A DNA stretch of 64,000 nucleotides from Candidatus Nomurabacteria bacterium (GCA_031266275.1 JAISBI010000041.1:1-64000); one strand, 5' to 3'. Shown: positions 49,243 through 59,721, counted from the stretch's first letter. The notes: generated by a model not told the origin, from the sequence alone. Program-made: numbers and translations.

Positions 49243-52182
49243 ATGGTGAATAAATTGAAGCACAACGAAGATGCTGGTGTTTGGTCGTCAGTCGACTCGC
49301 TCGGCGGTTATTCTGATGCACAAACATCTCCAATCCCCATCCGCCGCTACCTCCCCATCATCATAGCAGTAGCCCTCGTCGCTATCCTATCAATAATCAT
49401 GGTTAACATCATGTCAAAAGGCAAAGGCACTACACCATCGGGTTGGTACAAAGCCGACAGCTCAAAAGTGCTGTACGACCCCGCTCAGTCAAGTACCAGT
49501 AGTAGCAATAACATCGTCGTTGATCTAGACGCTAATCTAATCCCAATAGTCTATGGTAACACTACCGCTGATACCGAATGGTGCAACTACGACAGCCAAA
49601 AATGGTGCAACGCCGTTTCAGTCTCTTCGTCCACCCTCTCAGCCTACCAAAGCGACCCAATTGGCACTGAGATAATGGACGAAGACATATTGGCCTACTG
49701 GGTCTATATACCACGCTATGCTTACGAAGTGCAGCGCCGAGATGCCGTAGACCAGCCATCATGCTATGGCGACAAGACAGTAAATAGTGGTAGCACCCTG
49801 GAATGCACCCATGATACTCAAGTAGAGTATAATATCAAATTCGAAAATGCAGGCACCCTGAAGAAGTCTCCTCGACCCAGCAACTCCACTGACACGGTTC
49901 ATAACAACTATCTAGACGCCATGAGCAGCTATAGAACCTATCCTACTACAGCCACACCTGGTCAAGAAACTGTCTCTGGCGTAGGCCTCAACACCGACAC
50001 TACCTGGTCCACCCATCCCGCCTTCACCTTTGGCGATGAAGAAGAAAAGAAACGATTATTAACCAAACAAAGAGTCTGTTATGCCAATACTCCGGCTGAA
50101 GCCAAAGCTGACCCAAGTGTTTGCCATGATTACTATCCGGTACCAGTTGGCACTACTTTCAGCGAGGGTATAGATTACTCACAGTGTATAGCTACAGAAG
50201 CTAATTGTGCAGCCCTCAACATCACCCAAGCCAACGCCATAGCCGGAGCAGATGCACTGGATAAAGGAAAACGAGTGGCAAAAGTCACGGAATTAAACGG
50301 ATTATGGGCGGGGAAGTTTGAAGTGGGAACAGACTTTTATTGCCATAACACAACAGCCACCACTCCAGTATCCTGCGGAGCAAATACTGCACCAAATAGT
50401 GTTTATATTAAGCCGAATAAGGCCCCGATGGTGAACAAGTACATCGGTGCGCAATTCACCATTGCTAAGAATATGTCACCAAACGCAAAACTAGTAGCGG
50501 GCGGCAACACAGTAACCAATAACACAGCCACCAACACCATGAATTTTAGTAGTAGCACGCTGACACGCCAAATCAAGAACTCTGATTGGGGTGCAGCGAC
50601 AATTCTCAGTACGACAACAGCTGGGGTTTATGGTAGTAATAATGTATTCACGGCGGGGCAGTTCACGACTGAGGAGAAGAAAGTGTATAATAATGGTTAT
50701 GATAAGTCAGCCACTGCCACCAACAACAGCAACGTGGTCGCTAATTATGGCAATATAACTGGTTGTGGGCCCGAGTCCAGTAAATCTGATGGCAACGGTA
50801 CTAGTTGCAATGATTACGCCAGCCCAATAGGGCAGGAAGCATCAACCACTGGTAATGTTTATGGTATCTACGACATGGCCGGAGGAATTTGGGAAAATAC
50901 CATGTCCAATAGGGGCAATGTCGCCGATAGCAACCATATGGCCACTATGCCGCAAACTCGCTACATTGACAGTTACTATGTTTCGCCTTTTGGCAATAAG
51001 CCCAGCTGGAGTAGCTCTTCTACTGAATATGAATACAACTTCGATAACTGCCTGTTCGAGACCTGCGGCGGACAGTCGTTACATGAAGCTCGCATACGGC
51101 AATCTGTTTCTGACGGTGCTCATCAATCTTGGGGGTCGGATGGTCCTGCTTTCGCCGACCCTGACTGGCCGTGGTTTATACGAGGTGGCGCCAGCTTCGG
51201 CGACTCTTACGCTGGGTTATGGGCCTCTGTCGGTAATGATAGCAGCAGCTGGAACATTGTTGGGTTTCGGGTAGTCGCCCAAAGCATCAGTAAAGCGATA
51301 TCGATTCCTGCGCAGAAAAAAAATTACCAGTCAATACAAAGTTTCAGTAACCATATTTGCAATAATAACCTGCCGCCTGCGTGGTCCTATAGCGAAGCCG
51401 ACGATTACGCGGCTAGCACCGTAATCTTGGTTGACGACAGAGACGGCCAAGAGTACCGAGTCCGTAGAACAAAGGATCATTATAGCAATGTATACTGCTG
51501 GATGATAGATAACCTAAAATTTGAGTTAACAGACGGTATGCTCCTAACCCCGCAAGATACTAACGTGAATGTTGACACCACTGTGTCTCTTGCCACTGGC
51601 GGCCTAACAGACAACTTCACTACGTCAGGCTACCTAACGGCAGACAACACTGATTCAACCGGCACTGATTACGATAACTACAACGCTTGGCGACAAGCCG
51701 ACCCGTCGAATACTACTAATTGTAAAACTAACACGGGAGACAGTATTAACGGTGGGCTGGCCTACAATACTGACAGTAAAACTGGCTGTGGTTACCTTTA
51801 TAACCATTACACTGCTAGAGCCGGCGGAAAAGGCAGTATTTGTCCAGCGGGGTGGTTTTTACCATGGGCTGAGGCCTTTGCTACACTAGACAATAGGTAT
51901 AGCGGTTCTGGTAGCACACATTCCGGTTTAGCCTCACAGGCTCTATGGTTATCTGCGGGCGTGTGGCAAGGCACGTTTAGCGGTAGCTACGACTTTGGCT
52001 TTAGCCAACAAGGCTCGAGCGGCCTTTACTGGTCGAACGCCGCATGGCCTCCAGTTGACGGCAACGGCAGCGCCCTTTATTTCGATAGCAACGACTATGT
52101 TTATCCAGGCGCCTACGATAATGTTGCACGGCCTAACGGGCTTGCCGTTCGTTGTTACACTGTGTATAATCCAGGCAATTAA
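49243..52182 (+). CDS. Large FGE-like plus FISUMP-domain surface protein
   Basis: 979 residues. One TM helix near 35-57 (YLPIIIAVALVAILSIIMV) anchors a long outer part. The middle has a formylglycine-generating-enzyme/sulfatase-modifying-like end: GNVYGIYDMAGGIWENT, WFIRGGASFGD and NIVGFRVV. The C-terminal ~260 residues form a FISUMP domain (EYRVRRTKD, YCWMIDNLKFELTDGM, GCGYLYNHYTA, CPAGWFLP, LWLSAGVWQGTFSG, GLAVRC) that parallels the protein at 30118-31647. Thr/Asn/Ser-rich and with paired cysteines. Likely surface-displayed and ligand-binding; no enzymatic residues are claimed. Confidence 0.8.
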   Translation: MVNKLKHNEDAGVWSSVDSLGGYSDAQTSPIPIRRYLPIIIAVALVAILSIIMVNIMSKGKGTTPSGWYKADSSKVLYDPAQSSTSSSNNIVVDLDANLIPIVYGNTTADTEWCNYDSQKWCNAVSVSSSTLSAYQSDPIGTEIMDEDILAYWVYIPRYAYEVQRRDAVDQPSCYGDKTVNSGSTLECTHDTQVEYNIKFENAGTLKKSPRPSNSTDTVHNNYLDAMSSYRTYPTTATPGQETVSGVGLNTDTTWSTHPAFTFGDEEEKKRLLTKQRVCYANTPAEAKADPSVCHDYYPVPVGTTFSEGIDYSQCIATEANCAALNITQANAIAGADALDKGKRVAKVTELNGLWAGKFEVGTDFYCHNTTATTPVSCGANTAPNSVYIKPNKAPMVNKYIGAQFTIAKNMSPNAKLVAGGNTVTNNTATNTMNFSSSTLTRQIKNSDWGAATILSTTTAGVYGSNNVFTAGQFTTEEKKVYNNGYDKSATATNNSNVVANYGNITGCGPESSKSDGNGTSCNDYASPIGQEASTTGNVYGIYDMAGGIWENTMSNRGNVADSNHMATMPQTRYIDSYYVSPFGNKPSWSSSSTEYEYNFDNCLFETCGGQSLHEARIRQSVSDGAHQSWGSDGPAFADPDWPWFIRGGASFGDSYAGLWASVGNDSSSWNIVGFRVVAQSISKAISIPAQKKNYQSIQSFSNHICNNNLPPAWSYSEADDYAASTVILVDDRDGQEYRVRRTKDHYSNVYCWMIDNLKFELTDGMLLTPQDTNVNVDTTVSLATGGLTDNFTTSGYLTADNTDSTGTDYDNYNAWRQADPSNTTNCKTNTGDSINGGLAYNTDSKTGCGYLYNHYTARAGGKGSICPAGWFLPWAEAFATLDNRYSGSGSTHSGLASQALWLSAGVWQGTFSGSYDFGFSQQGSSGLYWSNAAWPPVDGNGSALYFDSNDYVYPGAYDNVARPNGLAVRCYTVYNPGN

Positions 52183-52299
52183 CTCTCGGGACCAACTCGC
52201 CACTGTAGGCTTTCAGTAAATCATAATTTGAGTTACCTTGCACGCAGTTGGTCTTTTATGATACAATATACAATATTAACTAAAACGCAAAGGAGAAAA

Positions 52300-53505
52300 A
52301 TGGATAAGGAAAATATTCTGGTTATTAATAGCGGCTCGAGTTCGGTGAAATTTCAGTTGATTGATGCTGAGACGGAAGAGACTATTGTCAAAGGCATGGC
52401 GGAAAAGTTGGGGCTCGATGACGCGCATATCAAAATTGGTTTTGACGGACAGACGACCGACCAGACGCTCGGCGCGACGGCGACGCATACTGATGCTATT
52501 CGGGTGTTGTTCGAATTTTTGGACGCGAATGGTTTGTCGGAGACGATTTTGGCGGTCGGGCATCGTGTGGTGCATGGCGGCGAGAAATTTACCGAATCGG
52601 TTTTGATTACGCCGGAAGTTATCGAGCAAATCGAAGAAGTGACGCCTTTTGCGCCGCTGCACAATCCGGCGAATTTGCGCGGGGTGGAGGCTATCGCCAA
52701 AATTGATGATAAATTGCCGCAAGTCGCAGTATTCGACACGGCTTTTCATTCGACTATGCCGCCGGAGGCTTATCGCTATTCGGTGCCGAGCGATTGGTAT
52801 CACAAATATGGCGTGCGCCGCTATGGTTTTCATGGCATTTCCTATGATTTCATTACCAAAAAGACCGCTAAAATTCTCGGCAAAAAGCCCAGCGAAGTCA
52901 ATTTGGTCATCGCTCACATCGGCTCCGGCACATCAATCGCCGCCATTAAAAATGGCGAATCTGTGTCGACGACGATGGGCTTCACACCGCTGGCCGGTTT
53001 GCCGATGGGCACACGCTCCGGCAATATCGATCCGGGTGTCATCCCATACATCATGGAAAAAGAGGACTTGACCGCCACTGAAGTCGTCGACCAGTTGAAC
53101 AAAAAGGGCGGGCACAAAGCCATCGCCACCGTCTCCGACGACGTCCGCGATATTCTGGTCGCCATGGCCAAAGGCGACGAAAATGCCAAACTAGCGCTCG
53201 ATATTTTCACCCGTAAATGTGCCAAATACATCGGCGGATTTATGACGATGCTGCCGAGCCTAGACGCACTAGTCTTCACAGCCGGAATCGGCGAAAACGG
53301 TTGGGAAACGCGCGAAGCCATCGTCGACCGATTGGCAATTCTCGGTTTCAAAATCGACAAAGCAGTTAATCGGAAGACCATCGGCTTCGAGGGCAAAGAG
53401 GGCCTCGTCTCAGCCAAATCTTCCAAATACCCAATTTACGCGCTCGGTACCGACGAAGCCGTCATGATTGCCCGCGACACCGCCAAAGCCACCAGACAGA
53501 AATAG
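52300..53505 (+). CDS. ackA: Acetate kinase
   Basis: 401 residues from ATG 52300 (AGGAGA upstream); the longer frame from 52228 lacks an SD. Signatures: VINSGSSSVKFQL at the start, VGHRVVHGGE, FDTAFH, YGFHGISY, AHIGSGTSI, TPLAGLPMGTRSG and FTAGIGEN. Makes ATP from acetyl phosphate in fermentation. No pta is adjacent. Confidence 0.97.
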   Translation: MDKENILVINSGSSSVKFQLIDAETEETIVKGMAEKLGLDDAHIKIGFDGQTTDQTLGATATHTDAIRVLFEFLDANGLSETILAVGHRVVHGGEKFTESVLITPEVIEQIEEVTPFAPLHNPANLRGVEAIAKIDDKLPQVAVFDTAFHSTMPPEAYRYSVPSDWYHKYGVRRYGFHGISYDFITKKTAKILGKKPSEVNLVIAHIGSGTSIAAIKNGESVSTTMGFTPLAGLPMGTRSGNIDPGVIPYIMEKEDLTATEVVDQLNKKGGHKAIATVSDDVRDILVAMAKGDENAKLALDIFTRKCAKYIGGFMTMLPSLDALVFTAGIGENGWETREAIVDRLAILGFKIDKAVNRKTIGFEGKEGLVSAKSSKYPIYALGTDEAVMIARDTAKATRQK

Positions 53506-53522
53506 TGTGCTACAATTAGTAC

Positions 53523-56500
53523 ATGACGTTTGAGGAAAAATTTGAACAAAAATATAGCGAGCTGAACGATGCTCAGAAGCGCGCCGTCGACCATATTGAT
53601 GGTCCGGTGATGGTGTTGGCTGGGCCCGGTACCGGCAAAACGACCCTGCTGTCGATGCGAGCCGCCAATATCTTGCGCGAGACCGATACTAATCCGGAAA
53701 ATATCCTCTGTCTGACTTTCACAGACGCCGCCAGCCAGAATATGACGGACAAGGTTGCCGAAATCATTGGGCCGGCCGGTTTCGATGTGGCCGTTCACAC
53801 TTTTCATAGTTTTTCGGCCATGACGATGGGCCGATACAGTGATTATTTTTATCGCGGCGCCAATTTCACGGCCGCTGATGAAATTAGTAAATTGGAAATA
53901 TTGAATGACATATTGCGCGAACTGCCGCACGACAATCCGCTGTCCGGCACGCATGACGAGCAAGCGACTTATCTATCGGCGGTCAAATCAGCCATCTCGC
54001 ACATCAAACGGCAGGGCGGTTATACGCCGGACGATTTGCGTCAATTGATGAAGCAGGATTTGAAATTTATTGAGTTTGCCGAGCCGATTTTTGCCGAAAC
54101 ATTTTCTGATAAAATATCTAAAGGTGATTTGCTGAAATATACAGCTGGACACGAAAGAATGGCTGGGTTCGATGACCAAACTTCGTCGCTGGCGACAGAA
54201 ATCATCAACGATTTCGCCGACGCCATCAATGAAGCAACCGCGTCGGGCAAAACCAACACTGTGACGGCTTATAAAAATCGCTATTTCAACGCGCGGGCGG
54301 GGAAGATGAACGACCGCGCCAAAACCGAGAAGACATTGGCTATTTGCGATGTTTATGAAAACTATCAGGACGAACTGGCGAAACGAAAACTCTACGATTT
54401 CGACGACATGATAGTCAACATGGTCGAACAAATCGAAAATTCCGCTGATTTCCGCGCCGAGTTGCAAGAGCAATTCCAATACATCATGGTCGACGAATTT
54501 CAAGACACCAACGAAGCGCAAATGCGAATTTTGAGCGCGCTGGCCGACGCGCCGGACAGCAATATCATGGTGGTCGGTGACGACGACCAAGCGATTTACA
54601 GCTTTCAGGGCGCCAATATCAACAACATGCGCGACTTCATGCACAATTATCCGAAAGCCGAAGTGGTGCAATTGTTCGAAAATTATCGCAGCGAGGGGAA
54701 AATTTTGGCGCTGGCCGAAAACATCATCGACGGCGTCGATGTGCGTATCAAAAAAGATTTCTTTGAAAAAGTGACGGCGTTGCTGGCTCGGAAAAAGCCG
54801 CTGGCAGATGAAAAAATTGAATTTATCAGTGCGGCAAACGGCATCGACGAATGCGCCTATATCGCCGAACAAGTGGCCGCCGAATTAAAGAGGGAAGACG
54901 GCGAAATCGCCGTCATCGCGCGCGAACACAGAGATTTGATGGAATTGGTGCCGTTCCTGCGCCGCGCTGGCGTCCACAACATCACTTACGAGCGCAGCCA
55001 AAATGCTCTCGGCAGCGCGCCGGTGCAAGCACTCGAAACTTTGGCCCGCATCGTAGTTTATATCGCCGACGGTGCGCACAGGCGAGCCAACGAATTATTG
55101 CCGGAACTGCTGGCGCACGACGCATGGAATATCAAAGCGCGCGACATTTGGAAATTATCGCTGGAAGTTGAAAACAGAAATAATTGGCTGGAAGAAATGC
55201 TGAAGCGGGCAGAATTTTCCGAACTGGCCGATTGGCTAATCGACATGAGCAAAAAAATCAAAAATATTTCGATGGAAAATGCCCTCGATGAGCTTTTCGA
55301 CAAAAGCTACAAAAACCATTATTTTAGCGATGCGGCTTTGGCCGAAAATCCGACCGGCTATCTGGAATACCTGTCCGATTTAATCGCCATTCGCGACCAA
55401 CTGCGTGAACACGACACAGACAATCCGACACTGAAAAACTTCGTCCAAATCTTAGACCTCTATCGCAAATACGACCAGCCCATCATCACTACGCGAGAAT
55501 TTGGCCAAAAATCGCGCGTCCATTTGATGACGGCGCATCGGGCCAAAGGTCTGGAATTCGACAGCGTTTTCGTGATGCGCGCTACCAAAGAAAGATGGCT
55601 GAGAAACAGCAGCGACCATTTCTTCCCCAGCAATCTCCGCATCACGAACGATAGTGATGCGAACGAAAATCTGCGCCTGCTATTCGTCGCCGCCACTCGC
55701 GCCAAACATCGCCTCATTATCAGCGCGCCGAAAAAAGTTTCCGCCAAAGGCGAAAGCCTGAACATATTGTCGTACTTGGGCGACATCGCGACGCGAGAAA
55801 TCAACACTGATTCGACCAGCCCAGACAATTTGGAAACTGCTTGGAATGCGAAACTAACCGTCATCAACGATGATTTGAAATCCGTGCTGGCGCCGACCCT
55901 GCGCGATTATAAATTGAACGCCACCGCGCTCAACTCGTTCGTCAACCTAGAATACGCTGGGCCGGAAAAATTCCTATTGAACAACTTGTTGCATTTTCCG
56001 ACCGCCAAATCCGCCAACGCTAGTTATGGCACGGCAGTGCACGAAACACTGAAATTCGCGCATGGTTATTTCAATAAAAACGGCCAGAAACCAGATGAGA
56101 AAATGATAAAAGCCAATTTCCGAGAAAACTTAAAAAACATGCACTTAGACAAAAAAGACGAAACTTTTTATCGCCAAAAAGGCGAAGATAAATTGCCGAA
56201 GTATATCGCCAGCGCCGATTTCAATGATAAGCAATCAGTCGAACAAGTTTTCAACGCCCGCATCGGCCAAATGAATTTGACCGGCAAAATGGACCTCATC
56301 GAAGTCGACGAAAAAACCAAAACTATCGCCGTCTACGATTACAAAACTGGCAACAGTTTCGAGCGTTTCAACAGCGGTAAAACCAAAACTCACACTTACT
56401 ATCAACAGCTGATGTTTTATAAATTGCTCATCGAAAATTCTAATAACCGCCCGAACTACAAAGTAACACGCGGCGTCTTGCATTTCGTAGATTCGAGCAG

Positions 56501-56672
56501 CGAGCCAACCAGCCTTGAAATTAATTACACTGATGCCGACATGAAAAAGTTCGTCCAATTACTAGAGTCCGTTTGGCAGAGAATTATGACGCTCGATTTT
56601 CCCAACGTCAGCGATTATTCGAAAAACCTGAAAGGCACATTGGCTTTCGAAGATTTTTTGCTTGACTTTTGA
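53523..56672 (+). CDS. UvrD/AddA-type helicase with C-terminal RecB-like nuclease
   Basis: 1049 residues. Superfamily 1A motifs: Q region LNDAQKRAVDH, Walker A AGPGTGKTT (~37), Walker B-type VDEFQDTN, DDDQAIYSFQGA, LFENYRS, VHLMTAHRAKGLEFD and VAATRAKHRL. The C-terminal part contains YGTAVHETLKF and the PD-(D/E)xK nuclease signature GKMDLIE...YDYKTG. This is the helicase-nuclease layout of AddA/AddB/RecB repair enzymes; the partner subunit is not next to it. Leaderless-type start (TACAAT 53511-53516, ATG 6 nt later). Its end carries the promoter of the next small gene. Confidence 0.88.
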   Translation: MTFEEKFEQKYSELNDAQKRAVDHIDGPVMVLAGPGTGKTTLLSMRAANILRETDTNPENILCLTFTDAASQNMTDKVAEIIGPAGFDVAVHTFHSFSAMTMGRYSDYFYRGANFTAADEISKLEILNDILRELPHDNPLSGTHDEQATYLSAVKSAISHIKRQGGYTPDDLRQLMKQDLKFIEFAEPIFAETFSDKISKGDLLKYTAGHERMAGFDDQTSSLATEIINDFADAINEATASGKTNTVTAYKNRYFNARAGKMNDRAKTEKTLAICDVYENYQDELAKRKLYDFDDMIVNMVEQIENSADFRAELQEQFQYIMVDEFQDTNEAQMRILSALADAPDSNIMVVGDDDQAIYSFQGANINNMRDFMHNYPKAEVVQLFENYRSEGKILALAENIIDGVDVRIKKDFFEKVTALLARKKPLADEKIEFISAANGIDECAYIAEQVAAELKREDGEIAVIAREHRDLMELVPFLRRAGVHNITYERSQNALGSAPVQALETLARIVVYIADGAHRRANELLPELLAHDAWNIKARDIWKLSLEVENRNNWLEEMLKRAEFSELADWLIDMSKKIKNISMENALDELFDKSYKNHYFSDAALAENPTGYLEYLSDLIAIRDQLREHDTDNPTLKNFVQILDLYRKYDQPIITTREFGQKSRVHLMTAHRAKGLEFDSVFVMRATKERWLRNSSDHFFPSNLRITNDSDANENLRLLFVAATRAKHRLIISAPKKVSAKGESLNILSYLGDIATREINTDSTSPDNLETAWNAKLTVINDDLKSVLAPTLRDYKLNATALNSFVNLEYAGPEKFLLNNLLHFPTAKSANASYGTAVHETLKFAHGYFNKNGQKPDEKMIKANFRENLKNMHLDKKDETFYRQKGEDKLPKYIASADFNDKQSVEQVFNARIGQMNLTGKMDLIEVDEKTKTIAVYDYKTGNSFERFNSGKTKTHTYYQQLMFYKLLIENSNNRPNYKVTRGVLHFVDSSSEPTSLEINYTDADMKKFVQLLESVWQRIMTLDFPNVSDYSKNLKGTLAFEDFLLDF

Positions 56673-56690
56673 AGTCGAGCGTAATATAAT
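56662..56690 (+). promoter_or_regulatory. Promoter TTGACT-17-TATAAT
   Basis: TTGACT (56662-56667) overlaps the last codons of the helicase gene; TATAAT is 56685-56690. Drives the 58-residue ORF. Confidence 0.7.
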
Positions 56691-56757
56691 TACAAACAGA
56701 GATAGATGGGCTCCATCAGAGGAGAACATCGCTATCTCGGTACACGGAGGTAGGAAA

Positions 56758-56934
56758 ATGAACGCTTGTACTGTGTTCGCGCCAAGCAACCAAAAGGCTC
56801 GGGAAATGGTCAGATATTACGAAAGAAAGCAGTCGGACAAGATTATGGCCGAAATTATGGATGACTTTCTCAAGTCTCCGAACAGAGGTCCGAAAGAACC
56901 TCAACCACACAAAGGAGTCTGTGTTACCAAATAA
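56758..56934 (+). CDS. 58-residue uncharacterised protein
   Basis: ATG 56758 with GGAGG 7 nt upstream. Small, charged helical protein: AREMVRYYERKQSDKIMAE then a Pro/Lys-rich tail with one Cys. It has its own promoter and terminator. No family recognised. The longer frame from 56662 starts inside the promoter and is not used. Confidence 0.6.
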   Translation: MNACTVFAPSNQKAREMVRYYERKQSDKIMAEIMDDFLKSPNRGPKEPQPHKGVCVTK

Positions 56935-56949
56935 ACCACTACCACGCGT

Positions 56950-56975
56950 GGCGGGGCTGATAAGTCCCGCCTTAT
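56950..56975 (+). terminator. Terminator after the 56758 ORF
   Basis: GGCGGG and CCCGCC stem with GCTGATAAGT loop, followed by TTATTTTAT. Confidence 0.75.
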
Positions 56976-56997
56976 TTTATGTTAAAATGAAAGAGAT

Positions 56998-57954
56998 ATG
57001 AATTTTTGGAATGAATTAAAACAGCCATTTTTCGCGTTAGCGCCGATGGAAGACGTCACTAATGCGGCTTTTCGAGCGGTCGTCAACAAAGCTGCGCGGC
57101 CGGACGTGTTTTTCACGGAATTTATGAGCGTGGACGGTTTTTGCCATCCGGCCGGACGTGAGTCAGCGCTGCGGCGGTTGAAGTTTTCACCAACTGAACG
57201 ACCAATCGTGGCGCAAATATGGGGTAAAGAACCCGAGAAATTTTCCCTGACTGCCAAAAAAATTGCCCAAATGGGCTTCGACGGTATCGATATCAACATG
57301 GGCTGTCCGGACAAATCGGTTGTCAAATCTGGCGGCGGTTCGGCGCTCATCGAGAATCCAGAATTAGCCGTCAAAACCATTCAGGCCGTCAAAAAACAAG
57401 CCGGCAACCTGCCAGTATCTGTCAAGACTCGGCTCGGCGCCCGTTCAATCGACGAATGGCAATCGTGGCTGAAATGCCTGTTAGAACAAGACATAGCCAA
57501 TCTAACCATCCACCTGCGCAGCCGCAAAGAAATGAGCAAAGTCCCAGCCCATTACGAATTAATCGACGACGTCATCAAGATGCGCGATGAGGTCGCCCCG
57601 CGCACGCTCATCACCATCAACGGCGACATCGAAGACCGCGCGGCTGGGCTGAAACTCGTTGCCCAACACAGCGGCGTCAACGGCGTCATGATTGGGCGGG
57701 GGATTTTCCACTATCCGTTTTGTTTCGAAAAGTCCGCTCGCAAACACGCCCGCGCAGAATACATTGAGCTTTTGAAATATCATCTAGACGCTTTCGACGA
57801 ACTAACTAACAACCCGCGAAAATACCAGCCGTTAAAGAAATTTTTCAAAATCTATGTGCGCGATTTCATCGGCGCCAAAGAACTACGCGAAAAACTAATG
57901 CAAACTAAAACCACAGCCGAAGCCAGAGAAATTATTGCTCAATCGAAAATTTGA
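56998..57954 (+). CDS. dus: tRNA-dihydrouridine synthase
   Basis: 318 residues. FMN-binding TIM-barrel signatures: APMEDVTNAAFR, TEFMSVDGF, QIWGKEPEKF, INMGCPDKSVVKSGGGSAL given in part as INMGCPDKSVVKSGGG, the catalytic-Cys motif within it, and GVMIGRGIF. Reduces uridine in tRNA D-loops. TAAAAT (56983-56988) lies 9 nt before the ATG. Its 3' end overlaps the convergent gene by 23 nt. Confidence 0.95.
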   Translation: MNFWNELKQPFFALAPMEDVTNAAFRAVVNKAARPDVFFTEFMSVDGFCHPAGRESALRRLKFSPTERPIVAQIWGKEPEKFSLTAKKIAQMGFDGIDINMGCPDKSVVKSGGGSALIENPELAVKTIQAVKKQAGNLPVSVKTRLGARSIDEWQSWLKCLLEQDIANLTIHLRSRKEMSKVPAHYELIDDVIKMRDEVAPRTLITINGDIEDRAAGLKLVAQHSGVNGVMIGRGIFHYPFCFEKSARKHARAEYIELLKYHLDAFDELTNNPRKYQPLKKFFKIYVRDFIGAKELREKLMQTKTTAEAREIIAQSKI

Positions 57955-58642
57955 CTTTGCGCCACAGGCTAGCCGGCAAGCTCCGCGCATAGTCGAGGAA
58001 TGTGTAAATCGCAATCGACAGCCCCAGCATTTCGCAAGTTTCTTCCAGCCCCGTGATGAAATGTGACACATAATACGACGCGTCGATGCTATTATACCAA
58101 CTGGCATAGGCCTCTAATCCGACGGCGCCGAACAAAAACACCGCCACAGCCGCCAATAATAATTGTAAAGTGCGCTTTGGCAAAGTATTGAAAAACCGCC
58201 AGCAGACCAGCCCCGCTGCAACCAGCACCACCAAAACAATCACCCACCAACTATAAGTGAAAACCGGTCCGCCCACCGACACGAGAAACCATTTTAAACC
58301 CGTCAATTGAGCCAATATGTCAATCTTCTCGTGAATCATCGCACCTTCGTCGGCCGACAAAAATACCATGCCGACGCTCAATGCCGCCCAGTACTTCCAC
58401 CACCTGTCACCACCGCGTTTTTTGGCCACGCATATCGCGCCCAAAATCGCCGCCAAAGCCACAAACAATAGTTGATTATACCAAGTCGGTAAACTGATTT
58501 CGCGATCCATATTAAACAATTCAATGGCCTCGTACCAATACGGATCGGCATAATTAATCGATAGTAGGGCAACATGAACGATGAAAAAAATCAGCGACAC
58601 CAGCACCAACGCTTCAAATATCTTCCTCGCTGAAATCTCCAT
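57932..58642 (-). CDS. Multi-pass membrane protein with DEx3HE motif
   Basis: 236 residues with about six hydrophobic helices. Two acidic motifs sit near membrane edges: SADEGAMIHEKI (~97-108) and ITGLEETCEMLG (~200-211). Such His/Glu pairs could bind a metal inside the membrane domain. I do not recognise a characterised family. Tail-to-tail overlap with dus. Confidence 0.65.
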   Translation of the reverse strand: MEISARKIFEALVLVSLIFFIVHVALLSINYADPYWYEAIELFNMDREISLPTWYNQLLFVALAAILGAICVAKKRGGDRWWKYWAALSVGMVFLSADEGAMIHEKIDILAQLTGLKWFLVSVGGPVFTYSWWVIVLVVLVAAGLVCWRFFNTLPKRTLQLLLAAVAVFLFGAVGLEAYASWYNSIDASYYVSHFITGLEETCEMLGLSIAIYTFLDYARSLPASLWRKVKFSIEQ

Positions 58643-58670
58643 GCTATATATTTTATCACACTTGAAAAAT

Positions 58671-58699
58671 TTGCAAAAAACAAAATATAGCCTTACAAT
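58671..58699 (+). promoter_or_regulatory. Promoter TTGCAA-17-TACAAT, leaderless-type
   Basis: TTGCAA (58671-58676), TACAAT (58694-58699); ATG 58706 is 6 nt downstream. Confidence 0.6.
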
Positions 58700-58705
58700 A
58701 TTAAT

Positions 58706-58957
58706 ATGAAGAAAAATGTCATTGTTTACAGCGCGAATTGGTGTCCGTATTGTTTCGACCTGAAAGACTACCTGCGCGAGCGAAAAATCAAATACGACGA
58801 GCGCGATATTGACTTGTCAGCCAAATGGCGCGCGCAGTGGTTGGAAAAATCGACCCAGCAAGTCGTGCCGCTGCTCGATATAGACGGTCATATTTATGAA
58901 GGCTTCAGTCGCAAAAGTCTCGACAAATTTATCAAAAACTGCTATACTGATGGTTAG
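58706..58957 (+). CDS. Glutaredoxin
   Basis: 83 residues with the dithiol site CPYC (WCPYCFDLK, ~13-16), VPLLDIDG cis-Pro strand and a C-terminal helix. Thiol-disulfide reductant in the cytoplasm. Two bases before the glycosyltransferase gene. Confidence 0.9.
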   Translation: MKKNVIVYSANWCPYCFDLKDYLRERKIKYDERDIDLSAKWRAQWLEKSTQQVVPLLDIDGHIYEGFSRKSLDKFIKNCYTDG

Positions 58958-58959
58958 TT

Positions 58960-59721
58960 ATGAAAGCTCCGTTTTTCTCAGTTGTAATCCCGACGCTCAA
59001 TGAAGAGGTGGCTCTGCCAGTCCTGCTCAAAGATTTGACGCGGCAAATTTATGACGATTTCGAAGTCATCCACGTCGACGGCCGCAGCGACGACAAAACC
59101 GTCGAGCGAGCGGGCAAGTTCGCCGACGAACTATCACTGCGCACCGTGCCGTGCAGAGAGCGCAACGTCTCAGTCCAGCGCAATAAAGGCGGCGAATTGG
59201 CTCGGGGCCAATGGATTATATTTTTGGATGCCGATGTCCAACTCAACGACGATTTCCTGCTCGGCATTCGTTATAAAATTTCGACTTTCGAGCGCCGAGG
59301 TCGCCACCTCGATGTATTTTCGACCTTAATCGCGCTAAATGATGTCGACAAAGAAAAAACCAAACACGTCATCTCGATGCGCGTAATCAATTCATTTTTG
59401 CAGTCGACCGCCGCGAGCGATGCACCGCGACTGTTCGGCGCCATGATTGGCGTACGCCGCAAACTTTTCAAAGAAGTGCATTTCGACCGCAAAGTGAAAT
59501 TCGCCGAAGACGTGGAATTTGTCAAACAATGCATCATCCACAACGGCGTTTATCGCATCTTCCGCGCCCCGACTTATAAATACGATATGCGACGCTGGGA
59601 CGAAAAGTCGCTGCCAGCCACCACCATCAATGCCATCAAATTGCAAATCCAATTGATGCTGGACAAAGAAACCGACTACGAGATGTCAGGCGGCACGAAA
59701 TATAAATCCGACCCGAAATAA
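58960..59721 (+). CDS. Family 2 glycosyltransferase
   Basis: 253 residues. GT-A fold: SVVIPTLNEEVALPVLL start, VDGRSDDKT, IIFLDADVQLND (DxD-type metal site ~90-95) and a late KFAEDVEFVKQ. No TM helices. Likely adds a sugar to a surface glycan or lipid. Co-transcribed with glutaredoxin and convergent with another GT2 gene. Confidence 0.85.
   Translation: MKAPFFSVVIPTLNEEVALPVLLKDLTRQIYDDFEVIHVDGRSDDKTVERAGKFADELSLRTVPCRERNVSVQRNKGGELARGQWIIFLDADVQLNDDFLLGIRYKISTFERRGRHLDVFSTLIALNDVDKEKTKHVISMRVINSFLQSTAASDAPRLFGAMIGVRRKLFKEVHFDRKVKFAEDVEFVKQCIIHNGVYRIFRAPTYKYDMRRWDEKSLPATTINAIKLQIQLMLDKETDYEMSGGTKYKSDPK

Noticed and set aside
52190-52257. ACCAACT...AGTTGGT inverted repeat before ackA as a terminator
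   Set aside because: Stem of 7 with a loop of over 50 nt; too weak to call.
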